Positions 57,308 through 64,000 of a stretch of 64,000 bases of DNA are shown here, in pieces. A program made the position numbers and the translations under genes. This DNA comes from Streptomyces sp. man185 (GTDB lineage Bacteria; Actinomycetota; Actinomycetes; Streptomycetales; Streptomycetaceae). The stretch lies in assembly GCA_002551355.1 (NCBI GenBank), contig NTHE01000002.1:124001-188000 (forward strand), given 5' to 3'. Numbering within the stretch: position 1 is the stretch's first letter; every line of letters begins with the position of its first letter. Below the pieces are notes generated by a model. That model saw nothing but the letters and a program-made list of their open reading frames with translations. It was not told the DNA's origin and did no database searches.

Positions 57308-58519
57308 TCAGCTGCCGAGCGTGGCCAGGTCCTGGACCATGACGTTGGCCAACTTCGCGCCGTCCGGTCGCACCTGGCGCAGGTACCAGCTCTGCACCGG
57401 CGAGTGGGCCTTGTCGCCGAACTCCCAGGCGCCGCGCGGGCTGTCGATCTGGCCGAGACCCGCGATGGCCTTGTTGATGGTCTGCGACGTCACCTCGCCG
57501 TCCTTCGCCGCGTCGGCGATCGCCTTGTCCAGCACGGCGGCCGCGTCGTACGAGGCCATCGCGTAGGTGGTGGGCTGCGTGTCGTGCTCGGCCGTCCAGT
57601 CGGCGGCGAACGTGCGGTTCGCCTCGTTGTCCAGGTCGGCCGCGTAGTTCAGGACGGAGTAGATGTCCTTCGCCGCCGGTCCCTGCGCCTGCAGCACGCT
57701 GCCCTCGGTCACGAAGGCCGTGTACAGCGGCAGATCGGCGATGTCCGACTGGGCGTACTGCTTGGCGAAGTCGATCGCGGCCTTGCCGGCGTAGAAGCAG
57801 TACACCGCCTTGGCGTCGGTCTTGGCTATCTCCGCGAAGTACGGCATGAAGTTGGTCGTCTTCGGGAACGGCGTCCAGGTGGTCTCGCCGTCCGGGTTGG
57901 CGAGCTTCCCCTTGATCCGCTTGAACTCGTCCGTGAAGCCGCGCAGTTCGTCGTGACCGCCCTGGTAGTCGGGGCCGATCGCGTAGACCGGCCCGTCGAC
58001 CTTCTCCTTGATGTACGGGGCGATGGCCCTGCCCGGTTCGTCGGACAGGAAGCTCGTGGTCCACACGTACTCGATGTCCTTGACCGGCGGCCGGGCGTTC
58101 GACCCCAGGAAGGGGATCTTGGCCTGCTGGGTCAGGGGCAGCACCGCGTTCACCGAGCCGCCGCCGACGAGACCTGTCAACACGTCGACCTTGTCCTTCT
58201 TGACCAGCTTGGTGGCGGCAGGCACGGCGGTCGGCGGGCCGTCGCCCTCGTCCGCCACGATCAGCTCGACCTTGCGGCCGCCCAGCTTGTTGCCGTGGGT
58301 GTCCAGATACAGCTTGAAGCCGTCCCGCAGCTCCGTGCCGACCGGCTCGTAGGTGCCCGACAGGGACGCCACCAGTCCGACCTTCACGGTGTCGTCGTCG
58401 GCGCCGCTGTCGCCGCTGCAACCGGTGACGGCGGCCAGGCCGAGGGCGAGGGCGGCGGCTCCGGCCGGGCGGAAGCGGACTCTGCGGCGGCGGGGAGTGG
58501 ACAGGGCGAAGGGGGACAT
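57308..58519 (-). CDS. livK: Liv-type ABC transporter substrate-binding lipoprotein (LivK-like)
   Basis: 403 aa. A basic N-terminus and hydrophobic stretch end in the lipobox VTGC (Cys near residue 34). The Peripla_BP_6 domain follows: VKVGLVASLSGTYEPVGTELRDGFKLYLD, TGLVGGGSVNAVLPL, YAIGPDYQGGHDELRGF. It binds the solute outside the cell for the LivHM-LivG-LivF importer. ATG 58519 has GAGAG upstream; ATG 58531 has none. The ligand may be an amino acid, amide or aromatic acid; the sequence does not decide. Confidence 0.9.
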   Translation of the reverse strand: MSPFALSTPRRRRVRFRPAGAAALALGLAAVTGCSGDSGADDDTVKVGLVASLSGTYEPVGTELRDGFKLYLDTHGNKLGGRKVELIVADEGDGPPTAVPAATKLVKKDKVDVLTGLVGGGSVNAVLPLTQQAKIPFLGSNARPPVKDIEYVWTTSFLSDEPGRAIAPYIKEKVDGPVYAIGPDYQGGHDELRGFTDEFKRIKGKLANPDGETTWTPFPKTTNFMPYFAEIAKTDAKAVYCFYAGKAAIDFAKQYAQSDIADLPLYTAFVTEGSVLQAQGPAAKDIYSVLNYAADLDNEANRTFAADWTAEHDTQPTTYAMASYDAAAVLDKAIADAAKDGEVTSQTINKAIAGLGQIDSPRGAWEFGDKAHSPVQSWYLRQVRPDGAKLANVMVQDLATLGS

Positions 58520-58596
58520 GAGGGCTCTCATCGGGGGGAGTGGTGGTCGGGGAGGGAGTGCGATGGTTCCGGGGGTCGTTGGGTCCGGAAGGGCCG

Positions 58597-59001
58597 TCAA
58601 CGAGGGGGCTGGAGGCTCGGATCGCGGACCTGGGGAGACAGCGAGTCGCCTACCTGGTTGATCAGTTCGGACATCATGTAGCTGACCTCGCCGATGTCCG
58701 CGTCCCTCGTGGTGGTGACGAGCAGCGAGGCGCCGCTGGAGACCGCCATCGAGAACATGTAGCCGCCCTCCATCGCGGTGAGGCTGTGCTCCACCGGGTC
58801 GGTGTCGGTCAACTGGGCCGCTGCGGAGAACAGGTTGACGACGCCGGACGCGATGGCGGCCAGCCGCTCGGCATCGTCGCGTTCCACGCCCGCGTACGCC
58901 AGCGCGAGTCCGTCCACGGACACGGCTATCGCCCGGGTGACTTCCGGGAGACGCCCGGCGAAATCGCTCAGGATCCAGCTCAGGTCGGAGGAGGTGGTCA
59001 T
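58597..59001 (-). CDS. cvnB: Roadblock/LC7 domain protein (CvnB-like)
   Basis: 134 aa. A single roadblock/LC7 domain: LSWILSDFAGRLPEVTRAIAVSVDGLALAYA, GGYMFSMAVSSGASLLVTTTRDADIGEVSYMMSELINQVG. In Streptomyces conservons, CvnB bridges the sensor kinase CvnA and the small GTPase CvnD. The start overlaps the stop of the kinase gene (ATGA), as in complete conservons. No DUF742 (cvnC) or GTPase (cvnD) gene follows; livK begins 77 nt downstream instead. Confidence 0.9.
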   Translation of the reverse strand: MTTSSDLSWILSDFAGRLPEVTRAIAVSVDGLALAYAGVERDDAERLAAIASGVVNLFSAAAQLTDTDPVEHSLTAMEGGYMFSMAVSSGASLLVTTTRDADIGEVSYMMSELINQVGDSLSPQVRDPSLQPPR

Positions 59002-61505
59002 TTCTCGGTCCGTTCGGTGTGGTCGTCCGGGGCGGAACGCCCCCGGTGGTTCGTGCTCCTGTTGATCCCCTGGGCGTAGGCCGCCAGTACGTCGGAGACC
59101 TGCCGGGAGTCCCGGCGGCGGGGCGACGGCCGCGGCGCACCCGCGCCGGGGCGCTGTTCCGCGCCGTCCCGTCTGCCCGCGGCGGGCCACTGCTGAGGCG
59201 CTCTGCGCTGCCGCAGGGGCAGACCCGCGGAACTGACTCCCGCGGCACGGGACGCCGGCTCGTCGTGCCCGGGATGTGTTGCGGCCGCGGGGCGTTGCCC
59301 CCGCTCACGCGTGCCGCCGCCCGGCCCGCCCTCGCGGGGCCCGTCGTGGCCGGGCGGGGTTTCCCGGTCGCCGCCTGCCGGAGCGGCGGCGCCGACGCCC
59401 GGACCCATGCCCGTACCGACGCCCGCGCCGTCGTCCCTGCCGTTCGCGCTCACCCCCGTACCGACGCCCGCGCCGACCGGGGTGCCGTGGCGGTCGGGCC
59501 GCACCACCGCTCCGGCCGACTGCCTGCGGCCCTGCGGCCCCGGTGGTGTGATCGGCCGGGGCGCCTCGTAGCCGACATCGTTGCCAGGCTCGCGCTGCGG
59601 CGCCCCCTTCGCCTCCTCGAAGTCCAGGGCCAGCACGTTCGCGGGCAGCGTGACCTCGGCGATGGTGCCGGGTCCTGAGGAGTCGCGCAGCTCGACGACG
59701 ATGCCGTGGCGTGCGGCGAGCCGTGCCACCACGTGCAGTCCCATGGACCGTACGTCGCCGATGCCCGCCTGCGGTTCGAGCAGCGCGGCGTTGTGGACCG
59801 CGCGGCGCTCCGCCGTGATGCCCACGCCCTCGTCGACGATCTGTACGACGGCCCGGTCCCACAGCCGCCAGACGGCGACCCCGACCTGCTTGTCCGGGGG
59901 CGAGTACCGGGTGGCGTTGTCGAGCAGCTCCGCCAGGATGTGCGCCACGTCGTGCACGGCGCGGGCGGTGATGCCGATCCCCGACTCGATCACGCCGAGC
60001 GAGACGCGCTCGAACCGCTCGATCTGCTGCGCGGCGGCCACGATGACGGTGGAGCACCCCACATCGGCCGAGCGCACCCGGGCGTTTCCGTAACCGCCCA
60101 GCACCAGAAGGTTGTTGGTGTTGCGCTCCATGCGGACGGCGAGATGGTCGAGAGCGAAGAGGGCCTTCATCCGTACCGGGTCGGCCTCGTCGCGCTGCAC
60201 CGTGTCCAGCTCGGACACCATGACCGCGGTCAACCGGGCGCCCCGGCGCGCGACACCGACCAGTGTTTCGGCCAACTGATCGTGCACATGCGCCTGTTGC
60301 GCGGCCAGGCGGACGGCCTCGTGGTGGACGGCGTTGAACGCCTCACCGACCTCGCCGATCTCGTCCTCGCCCGTGGTCCGGACCGGATCGCCGGTGCGCC
60401 GGGCCACATCCTCGGGCGTCGCGCCGCGCAGCGCGCCGGGCTGGGACAGCTCGCTCATCACGGCGGGCAGCCCGGCGTGGGCGACCTCGTGCGCGGCGTT
60501 GCGCAGATCGCGCAGCCGCCGGATCATGACGCGCCCCAGGCGGATCGCGAACACGACGACGCCGACCAGGGTCAGCACCACCAGCGCGACCTCCGCGCCG
60601 GCCGTCCAGATGAGAGTGGTGCGTGCGTCGGAGACCTGGGCGAGAACGGCCGCGTCGACCCGCTTCTCCACCGAACGCAGCAGCTCCTGACGGTCGTTGG
60701 CCGCCTTGTGCCACTCCTGCGGCGTGACCGTGATGTCCCTGCCGGCGCCCGTGCGCCCGATCTCGTCCTCGAGGCGCCGGGCCTCCAGGGCCTTCGCGCC
60801 GGAGAGGGTGCGCTCCAGCCAGGTCCGCCATGCGCCGGGACCGAGGTCGAACATGGCGCCGATCGACTCGGTGTAGCCCATCCGGCCGGCGTCGAAGGTC
60901 CGCTGCGAGGCGGTGGTGAACCCGCCCGCGGCCTGCGCCCTCGCCACGGTGACCTGCTGCTGGGCCGTGTGCTCGGCGGCCTCGGACAGGGCGGCCGCGG
61001 CGCGGATCCGGTCCGCGATGTCGGCGTCCACGCCGTCCGCCTGCGCGATGCCGTCGCGATAGCTGTTGAGGTCGGCGATCACGATCCGGTAGCCGAAGGC
61101 GAGAGCGGAGACGGTGCTGCTCCCCGAGCGAACCTGGGCGCGCAGCCCGGGCATCTCCTCGACGAAGCGCTCGATCCGCTCCAGTGCGTCCTCGGCGCTG
61201 CCGGGTACCGCGGAGAGCTGCTCGGTCCGGCTGCGGAATCCGGCGATGCTCCGGTCCGTCTCGTTCGCACGTGACCGGAACGTCTCCGCGTCTCCCTGTT
61301 CGGAGACCAGGGCGGTGGCCGCCGCCCGCTCACGCTGCAACCGGTAGGTCAACTCGCTTGCTTCAGCGGCTACTTCGACCATCGAGGTTAATCGGTCGGC
61401 CTGGAGCGCCTGGTTGGTCGCCGGGGCGAGGGCCAGGACCGAGAAGGCGACGGCCACGGTGAGCGGTGCGCTGACGAGGAGTACGAGGCGACGATTGATT
61501 TTCAC
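58998..61505 (-). CDS. cvnA: Conservon-type sensor histidine kinase (CvnA-like, NIT domain)
   Basis: 835 aa. TM1 (residues ~7-28) is followed by a nitrate/nitrite-sensing (NIT-type) extracellular domain (~45-290), TM2 (~300-325), a HAMP-like region and a GHKL ATPase (ELLDNATRYSPP, VDEGVGITAERR, GLHVVARLAARHG). The phosphoacceptor region LDHLAVRMERNTNNLLVL is typical of this group. From ~640 to the end is a disordered Gly/Arg/Pro tail. Residue 39 is a TTA leucine codon (complement of 61389-61391), so expression should need bldA. GTG 61505 has GGAG upstream. Confidence 0.9.
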   Translation of the reverse strand: MKINRRLVLLVSAPLTVAVAFSVLALAPATNQALQADRLTSMVEVAAEASELTYRLQRERAAATALVSEQGDAETFRSRANETDRSIAGFRSRTEQLSAVPGSAEDALERIERFVEEMPGLRAQVRSGSSTVSALAFGYRIVIADLNSYRDGIAQADGVDADIADRIRAAAALSEAAEHTAQQQVTVARAQAAGGFTTASQRTFDAGRMGYTESIGAMFDLGPGAWRTWLERTLSGAKALEARRLEDEIGRTGAGRDITVTPQEWHKAANDRQELLRSVEKRVDAAVLAQVSDARTTLIWTAGAEVALVVLTLVGVVVFAIRLGRVMIRRLRDLRNAAHEVAHAGLPAVMSELSQPGALRGATPEDVARRTGDPVRTTGEDEIGEVGEAFNAVHHEAVRLAAQQAHVHDQLAETLVGVARRGARLTAVMVSELDTVQRDEADPVRMKALFALDHLAVRMERNTNNLLVLGGYGNARVRSADVGCSTVIVAAAQQIERFERVSLGVIESGIGITARAVHDVAHILAELLDNATRYSPPDKQVGVAVWRLWDRAVVQIVDEGVGITAERRAVHNAALLEPQAGIGDVRSMGLHVVARLAARHGIVVELRDSSGPGTIAEVTLPANVLALDFEEAKGAPQREPGNDVGYEAPRPITPPGPQGRRQSAGAVVRPDRHGTPVGAGVGTGVSANGRDDGAGVGTGMGPGVGAAAPAGGDRETPPGHDGPREGGPGGGTRERGQRPAAATHPGHDEPASRAAGVSSAGLPLRQRRAPQQWPAAGRRDGAEQRPGAGAPRPSPRRRDSRQVSDVLAAYAQGINRSTNHRGRSAPDDHTERTEK

Positions 61506-62214
61506 TGCGCGGCTCCGTCGCCGGAACCGGGCTCGAGTATCGGGGACACGCGGATACCTGTTAACGGGTTGTGGGGGTGCCGGTGAGGGGCTCGGTGAGG
61601 GTGTGCTGGTGGGGGGAGTGGTGCTGGTGGGGCGGAAGAGGCCCCAGGGGTGCGCGGCATGATCCTATGCCGTAGTACGCGCTTCCGGGTGGGTGAATCC
61701 CGGAAAAATATGCGCACCGATCGCACAGAGATGTTCTGACTCCGCTCACAAGTGCTCAGGAATCAACGGCTCTTGAGGCCGGGCCGGAGGGGGCGGCAGC
61801 CCGGTCACACCCTGTCCGACCAGCGCTCCGTCACCTCGGAAGCCGGTCGCGAAGGCACCGCGAGACGGTCAAGAACCCTGTCGGCTCCCGCGACGGGTAC
61901 GCACCCTTCGGCGTCAGCGCCCCGAGGCGACGGCAGATCGCCACCAGCCGCCTCGTGCCGCGCGGGACCGCGCGGTGCTGCCGGGACATCCCTCTCCACG
62001 GTCCGCGACCCATGGTTCTCCGAGACCCGGACGAGCCGCTCGAACCGGTCCCGCCGCCGCGCTTCGTCGCGCCCTCATCCGCGCCCGGCATCTGCAGAGG
62101 ACCGCGATCCGGCAAGCTGATCCGACAGGAATGCACCCGGTGACGAAATCAACGAATGGACCTCGTTGCGGAATACGGGCGACAGCCGCGTCCCGCGGCC
62201 TAGACTTGGCCGAT
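61506..62214. other. 709-nt stretch without a convincing gene
   Basis: The stretch between the divergent cvnA and rmlA genes. It holds a G-run cluster (61566-61632) near cvnA and a short AT-rich island (GGAAAAATATG near 61705). The rest is ordinary GC-rich DNA, where open frames give Arg/Ser/Pro-rich translations of no known family. The rmlA promoter is probably within the last 60 nt (TAGACT at 62201-62206 is -10-like). Confidence 0.6.
61566..61632 (+). other. G-run cluster upstream of cvnA (possible G-quadruplex)
   Basis: Six runs of 3-6 G (61566-61568, 61573-61577, 61587-61590, 61599-61601, 61611-61616, 61629-61632) occur on the strand that serves as template for the cvnA leader. GTGCTGGTGGGG-like units repeat within it. 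Confidence 0.4.
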
Positions 62215-63282
62215 ATGAAGGCTCTCGTACTGTCCGGCGGGGCCGGAACCCGCCTGCGGCCCATCACCCACTCCTACGCCAAGCAGCTCGTTCCCGTAGC
62301 CAACAAGCCCGTGCTGTTCTACGGGTTGGAGGCCATCGCGGAGGCGGGCATCACCGAAGTCGGCATGATCGTCGGTGAAACGGCTTCCGAGATCAGACAG
62401 GCGGTCGGAGACGGCTCCGCCTTTGGGCTCGATATCACCTACATCCAGCAGTCGGCACCTCTCGGATTGTCCCATGCCGTACTGATCGCCCGGGATTTCC
62501 TCGGGGACGAGGACTTCGTCATGTATCTCGGCGACAACTTCATCGTCGGCGGCATCGCGGATCTCGTGGACGATTTCCGCGGCACCCGCCCCGACGCGCA
62601 GATCCTCCTCACCAAAGTGTCCGACCCCTCCGCTTTCGGCGTCGCCGAACTCGACGTCTCGGGCCGGGTGGTGGCCCTGGAGGAGAAGCCGGCCGCCCCG
62701 CGCAGCGATCTCGCCGTGGTCGGCGTCCTGCTGTTCACTCCGGCCGTGCACGAGGCGGTGCAGGGGATCGAGCCGTCCGCGCGCGGCGAGCTGGAGATAA
62801 CCGACGCCCTTCAGTGGCTCATCGACCACGGACGCGACGTCCGCTCCACGACCATCTCCGGCTACTGGAAGGACACCGGAAACGTCATCGACATGCTGGA
62901 GGTCAACCGGGCGGTCCTCGAAGGGGTCAAGGGACGCGTCGAGGGATTCGTGGACGAGGCCAGCGAGATCATCGGAGAGGTCACCATCGAAGCGGGCGCG
63001 GAGATCCGGGGCTCGCGGATCGTGGGGCCCGTCGTGATCGGCGCCGACACCAGGATCGTCGGCTCCTACGTCGGACCGTCCACCTCGATCGCGTCCGACT
63101 GCCGCATAGAGTCCAGCGAGATAGAGTTCTCCATCGTCCTGGCCGGAGCCACGATCCAGGGCGTGCGCCGCATCGAGAGCTCCCTGATCGGGCGGGCCGT
63201 CGAGGTCACGCCCGCCACCGGCGTACCGGCGGCACACCGCCTCGTGCTCGGGGACCACAGCAAGGTGCGGATCTCCTCATGA
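62215..63282 (+). CDS. rmlA: Glucose-1-phosphate thymidylyltransferase, long type
   Basis: 355 aa. LSGGAGTRLRPITHSYAKQLVPVANKP is the nucleotide and metal site of RmlA. The C-terminal ~100 residues (IIGEVTIEAGAEIRGSRIVGPVVIGADTRI) form a left-handed hexapeptide-repeat helix, giving the 355-aa StrD-like form often found in antibiotic and deoxysugar loci rather than the ~290-aa housekeeping form. It makes dTDP-glucose. ATG 62215 fits the family start exactly. Its stop overlaps the rmlB start (ATGA). Confidence 0.95.
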   Translation: MKALVLSGGAGTRLRPITHSYAKQLVPVANKPVLFYGLEAIAEAGITEVGMIVGETASEIRQAVGDGSAFGLDITYIQQSAPLGLSHAVLIARDFLGDEDFVMYLGDNFIVGGIADLVDDFRGTRPDAQILLTKVSDPSAFGVAELDVSGRVVALEEKPAAPRSDLAVVGVLLFTPAVHEAVQGIEPSARGELEITDALQWLIDHGRDVRSTTISGYWKDTGNVIDMLEVNRAVLEGVKGRVEGFVDEASEIIGEVTIEAGAEIRGSRIVGPVVIGADTRIVGSYVGPSTSIASDCRIESSEIEFSIVLAGATIQGVRRIESSLIGRAVEVTPATGVPAAHRLVLGDHSKVRISS

Positions 63283-64000
63283 CGGACACCAGGATCCTCG
63301 TCACTGGCGGCGCAGGCTTCATCGGTTCCCACTACGTCCGCACCCTGCTCGGCCCGCGGGGGCCCGCCGGAGTACGGGTCACCGTCCTCGACAAGCTGAC
63401 CTACGCCGGCAATCCGGCCAATCTCGATCCGGTACGCGACCACCCCGGATTCGCCTTCGTCCAGGGCGACATCTGCGACCCCGAGGCCGTGGACCGGCTG
63501 GTGGCCGAGCACGACCAGATCGTGCACTTCGCCGCGGAGTCGCACGTGGACCGGTCGATCCTGGGCGCCGCCGAGTTCGTCCGGACGAACGTCGGCGGGA
63601 CACAGGTCCTGCTGGACGCGGCGCTGCGGCACCACGCCGGGCGGGGCGCCTTCGTGCACATCTCCACCGACGAGGTGTACGGGTCCCTCCCGCACGGCTC
63701 CTGGCCCGAGACCGACCCGCTGGCGCCCAACTCGCCCTACGCGGCCTCGAAGGCGGCCGCCGACCTGATCGCCCTCTCCTACCACCGCACCCACGGGCTC
63801 GATGTCCGGGTGACCCGTTGCTCCAACAACTACGGCCACCACCACTTCCCCGAGAAGCTGATCCCGCTGTTCATCACCCGGCTGATGCGGGGCCGCACGG
63901 TCCCGCTGTACGGGGACGGGCTCAACGTCCGGGACTGGCTGCACATCGACGACCACGTCCAGGGCATCGAGCTGGTCCGCACGAAGGGCCGTCCTGGGGA
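63279..64000 (+). CDS. rmlB: dTDP-glucose 4,6-dehydratase, N-terminal part (cut by window end)
   Basis: 240 codons are visible; the frame is still open at the edge. ILVTGGAGFIGSHYVR is the NAD-binding motif, HFAAESHVDRS and ISTDEVYGSL carry the catalytic Thr/Asp/Glu region, and SPYAASKAAAD gives the YxxxK pair. It converts dTDP-glucose to dTDP-4-keto-6-deoxyglucose. ATG 63279 overlaps the rmlA stop. The sugar formed downstream depends on genes beyond the window. Confidence 0.94.
   Translation, partial: MTDTRILVTGGAGFIGSHYVRTLLGPRGPAGVRVTVLDKLTYAGNPANLDPVRDHPGFAFVQGDICDPEAVDRLVAEHDQIVHFAAESHVDRSILGAAEFVRTNVGGTQVLLDAALRHHAGRGAFVHISTDEVYGSLPHGSWPETDPLAPNSPYAASKAAADLIALSYHRTHGLDVRVTRCSNNYGHHHFPEKLIPLFITRLMRGRTVPLYGDGLNVRDWLHIDDHVQGIELVRTKGRPG

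Noticed and set aside
57308..59308. Long N-terminal extension of livK to 59308
   Set aside because: It reads through the roadblock gene in the wrong frame; a lipobox signal peptide begins at 58519.
61752..62136. Possible genes in the cvnA-rmlA gap (122 aa plus strand, 101 aa minus strand)
   Set aside because: Ser/Arg/Pro-rich, no ribosome site, no recognisable family.
1..64000. tRNA, rRNA, insertion sequences or prophage genes
   Set aside because: No T-loop-type motifs, transposase domains, terminal inverted repeats or phage proteins were seen on reading both strands by eye.

Overview
The window is chromosomal DNA from a high-GC actinomycete, almost certainly Streptomyces. Evidence: very high GC with strong third-position G/C bias, many GTG starts, long runs of ATGA/GTGA stop-start overlaps, and actinomycete-typical families (Hen1/Pnkp, conservon-type sensor kinase, SpoIIE/RsbW-type regulators, LAXTG-anchored surface protein, DmdR-type iron box). 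Only two in-frame TTA codons were found by eye. No rRNA, tRNA, CRISPR array, insertion sequence or phage gene was seen. The first gene (hen1) and the last gene (rmlB) are cut by the window edges.

Layout. (1) 1-2867: RNA repair pair hen1-pnkp. (2) 2925-7403: arginine deiminase, ornithine carbamoyltransferase, a CAT-type amino acid permease and an RsbW-like ATPase. (3) 7687-16420: a divergent aryl-CoA degradation locus. It holds an enoyl-CoA hydratase, a two-domain flavin monooxygenase/old-yellow-enzyme fusion, a PaaX repressor, an aryl-CoA ligase, an acyl-CoA dehydrogenase and a RidA protein. The set resembles the CoA-dependent 2-aminobenzoate pathway of Azoarcus. The same TGAC-N4-GTCA dyad lies in front of the hydratase gene and in the ligase/dehydrogenase intergenic region. 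(4) 16607-17038: a small Fe-S protein. (5) 17179-23653: a complete, translationally coupled mrpA(B)CDEFG cation/proton antiporter operon.

(6) 23743-39954: an exopolysaccharide and surface locus. It has a CDP-alcohol phosphatidyltransferase, a cytidylyltransferase, three glycosyltransferases, a Wzz/tyrosine-kinase fusion with a ruined ATP site, a Wzx-like flippase, a Wzy-like polymerase, a lipoprotein, a secreted propeller/LamG protein, gmd and fcl for GDP-fucose, and the initiating phosphoglycosyltransferase, which carries a TTA (bldA) codon. (7) 40332-43239: two secreted proteins sharing a neocarzinostatin-like domain, the larger ending in an LAATG sortase signal, behind a promoter whose -10 lies inside an iron box.

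(8) 43289-46678: a PAS/GAF/SpoIIE/HATPase phosphatase with a 15-bp tandem repeat in its linker, and an AlkB-like dioxygenase. (9) 46752-51385: a choline-to-betaine style operon (aldehyde dehydrogenase, APC permease, GMC oxidoreductase). (10) 51613-52227: an odd lysozyme-like/membrane hybrid. (11) 52448-61505: a flavin monooxygenase convergent with a Liv-type ABC importer whose permeases are fused. The importer lies directly behind a conservon sensor kinase and roadblock gene but has no cvnC or cvnD. (12) 62215-64000: rmlA and the start of rmlB for dTDP-deoxysugar synthesis.

The best candidates for something not well described are the iron-box surface-protein pair (40332-43239), the PaaX-linked aryl-CoA locus with its shared dyads and leader repeats, the truncated conservon joined to an ABC importer, and the fucose-type exopolysaccharide locus with a pseudokinase and a bldA-codon initiating transferase.
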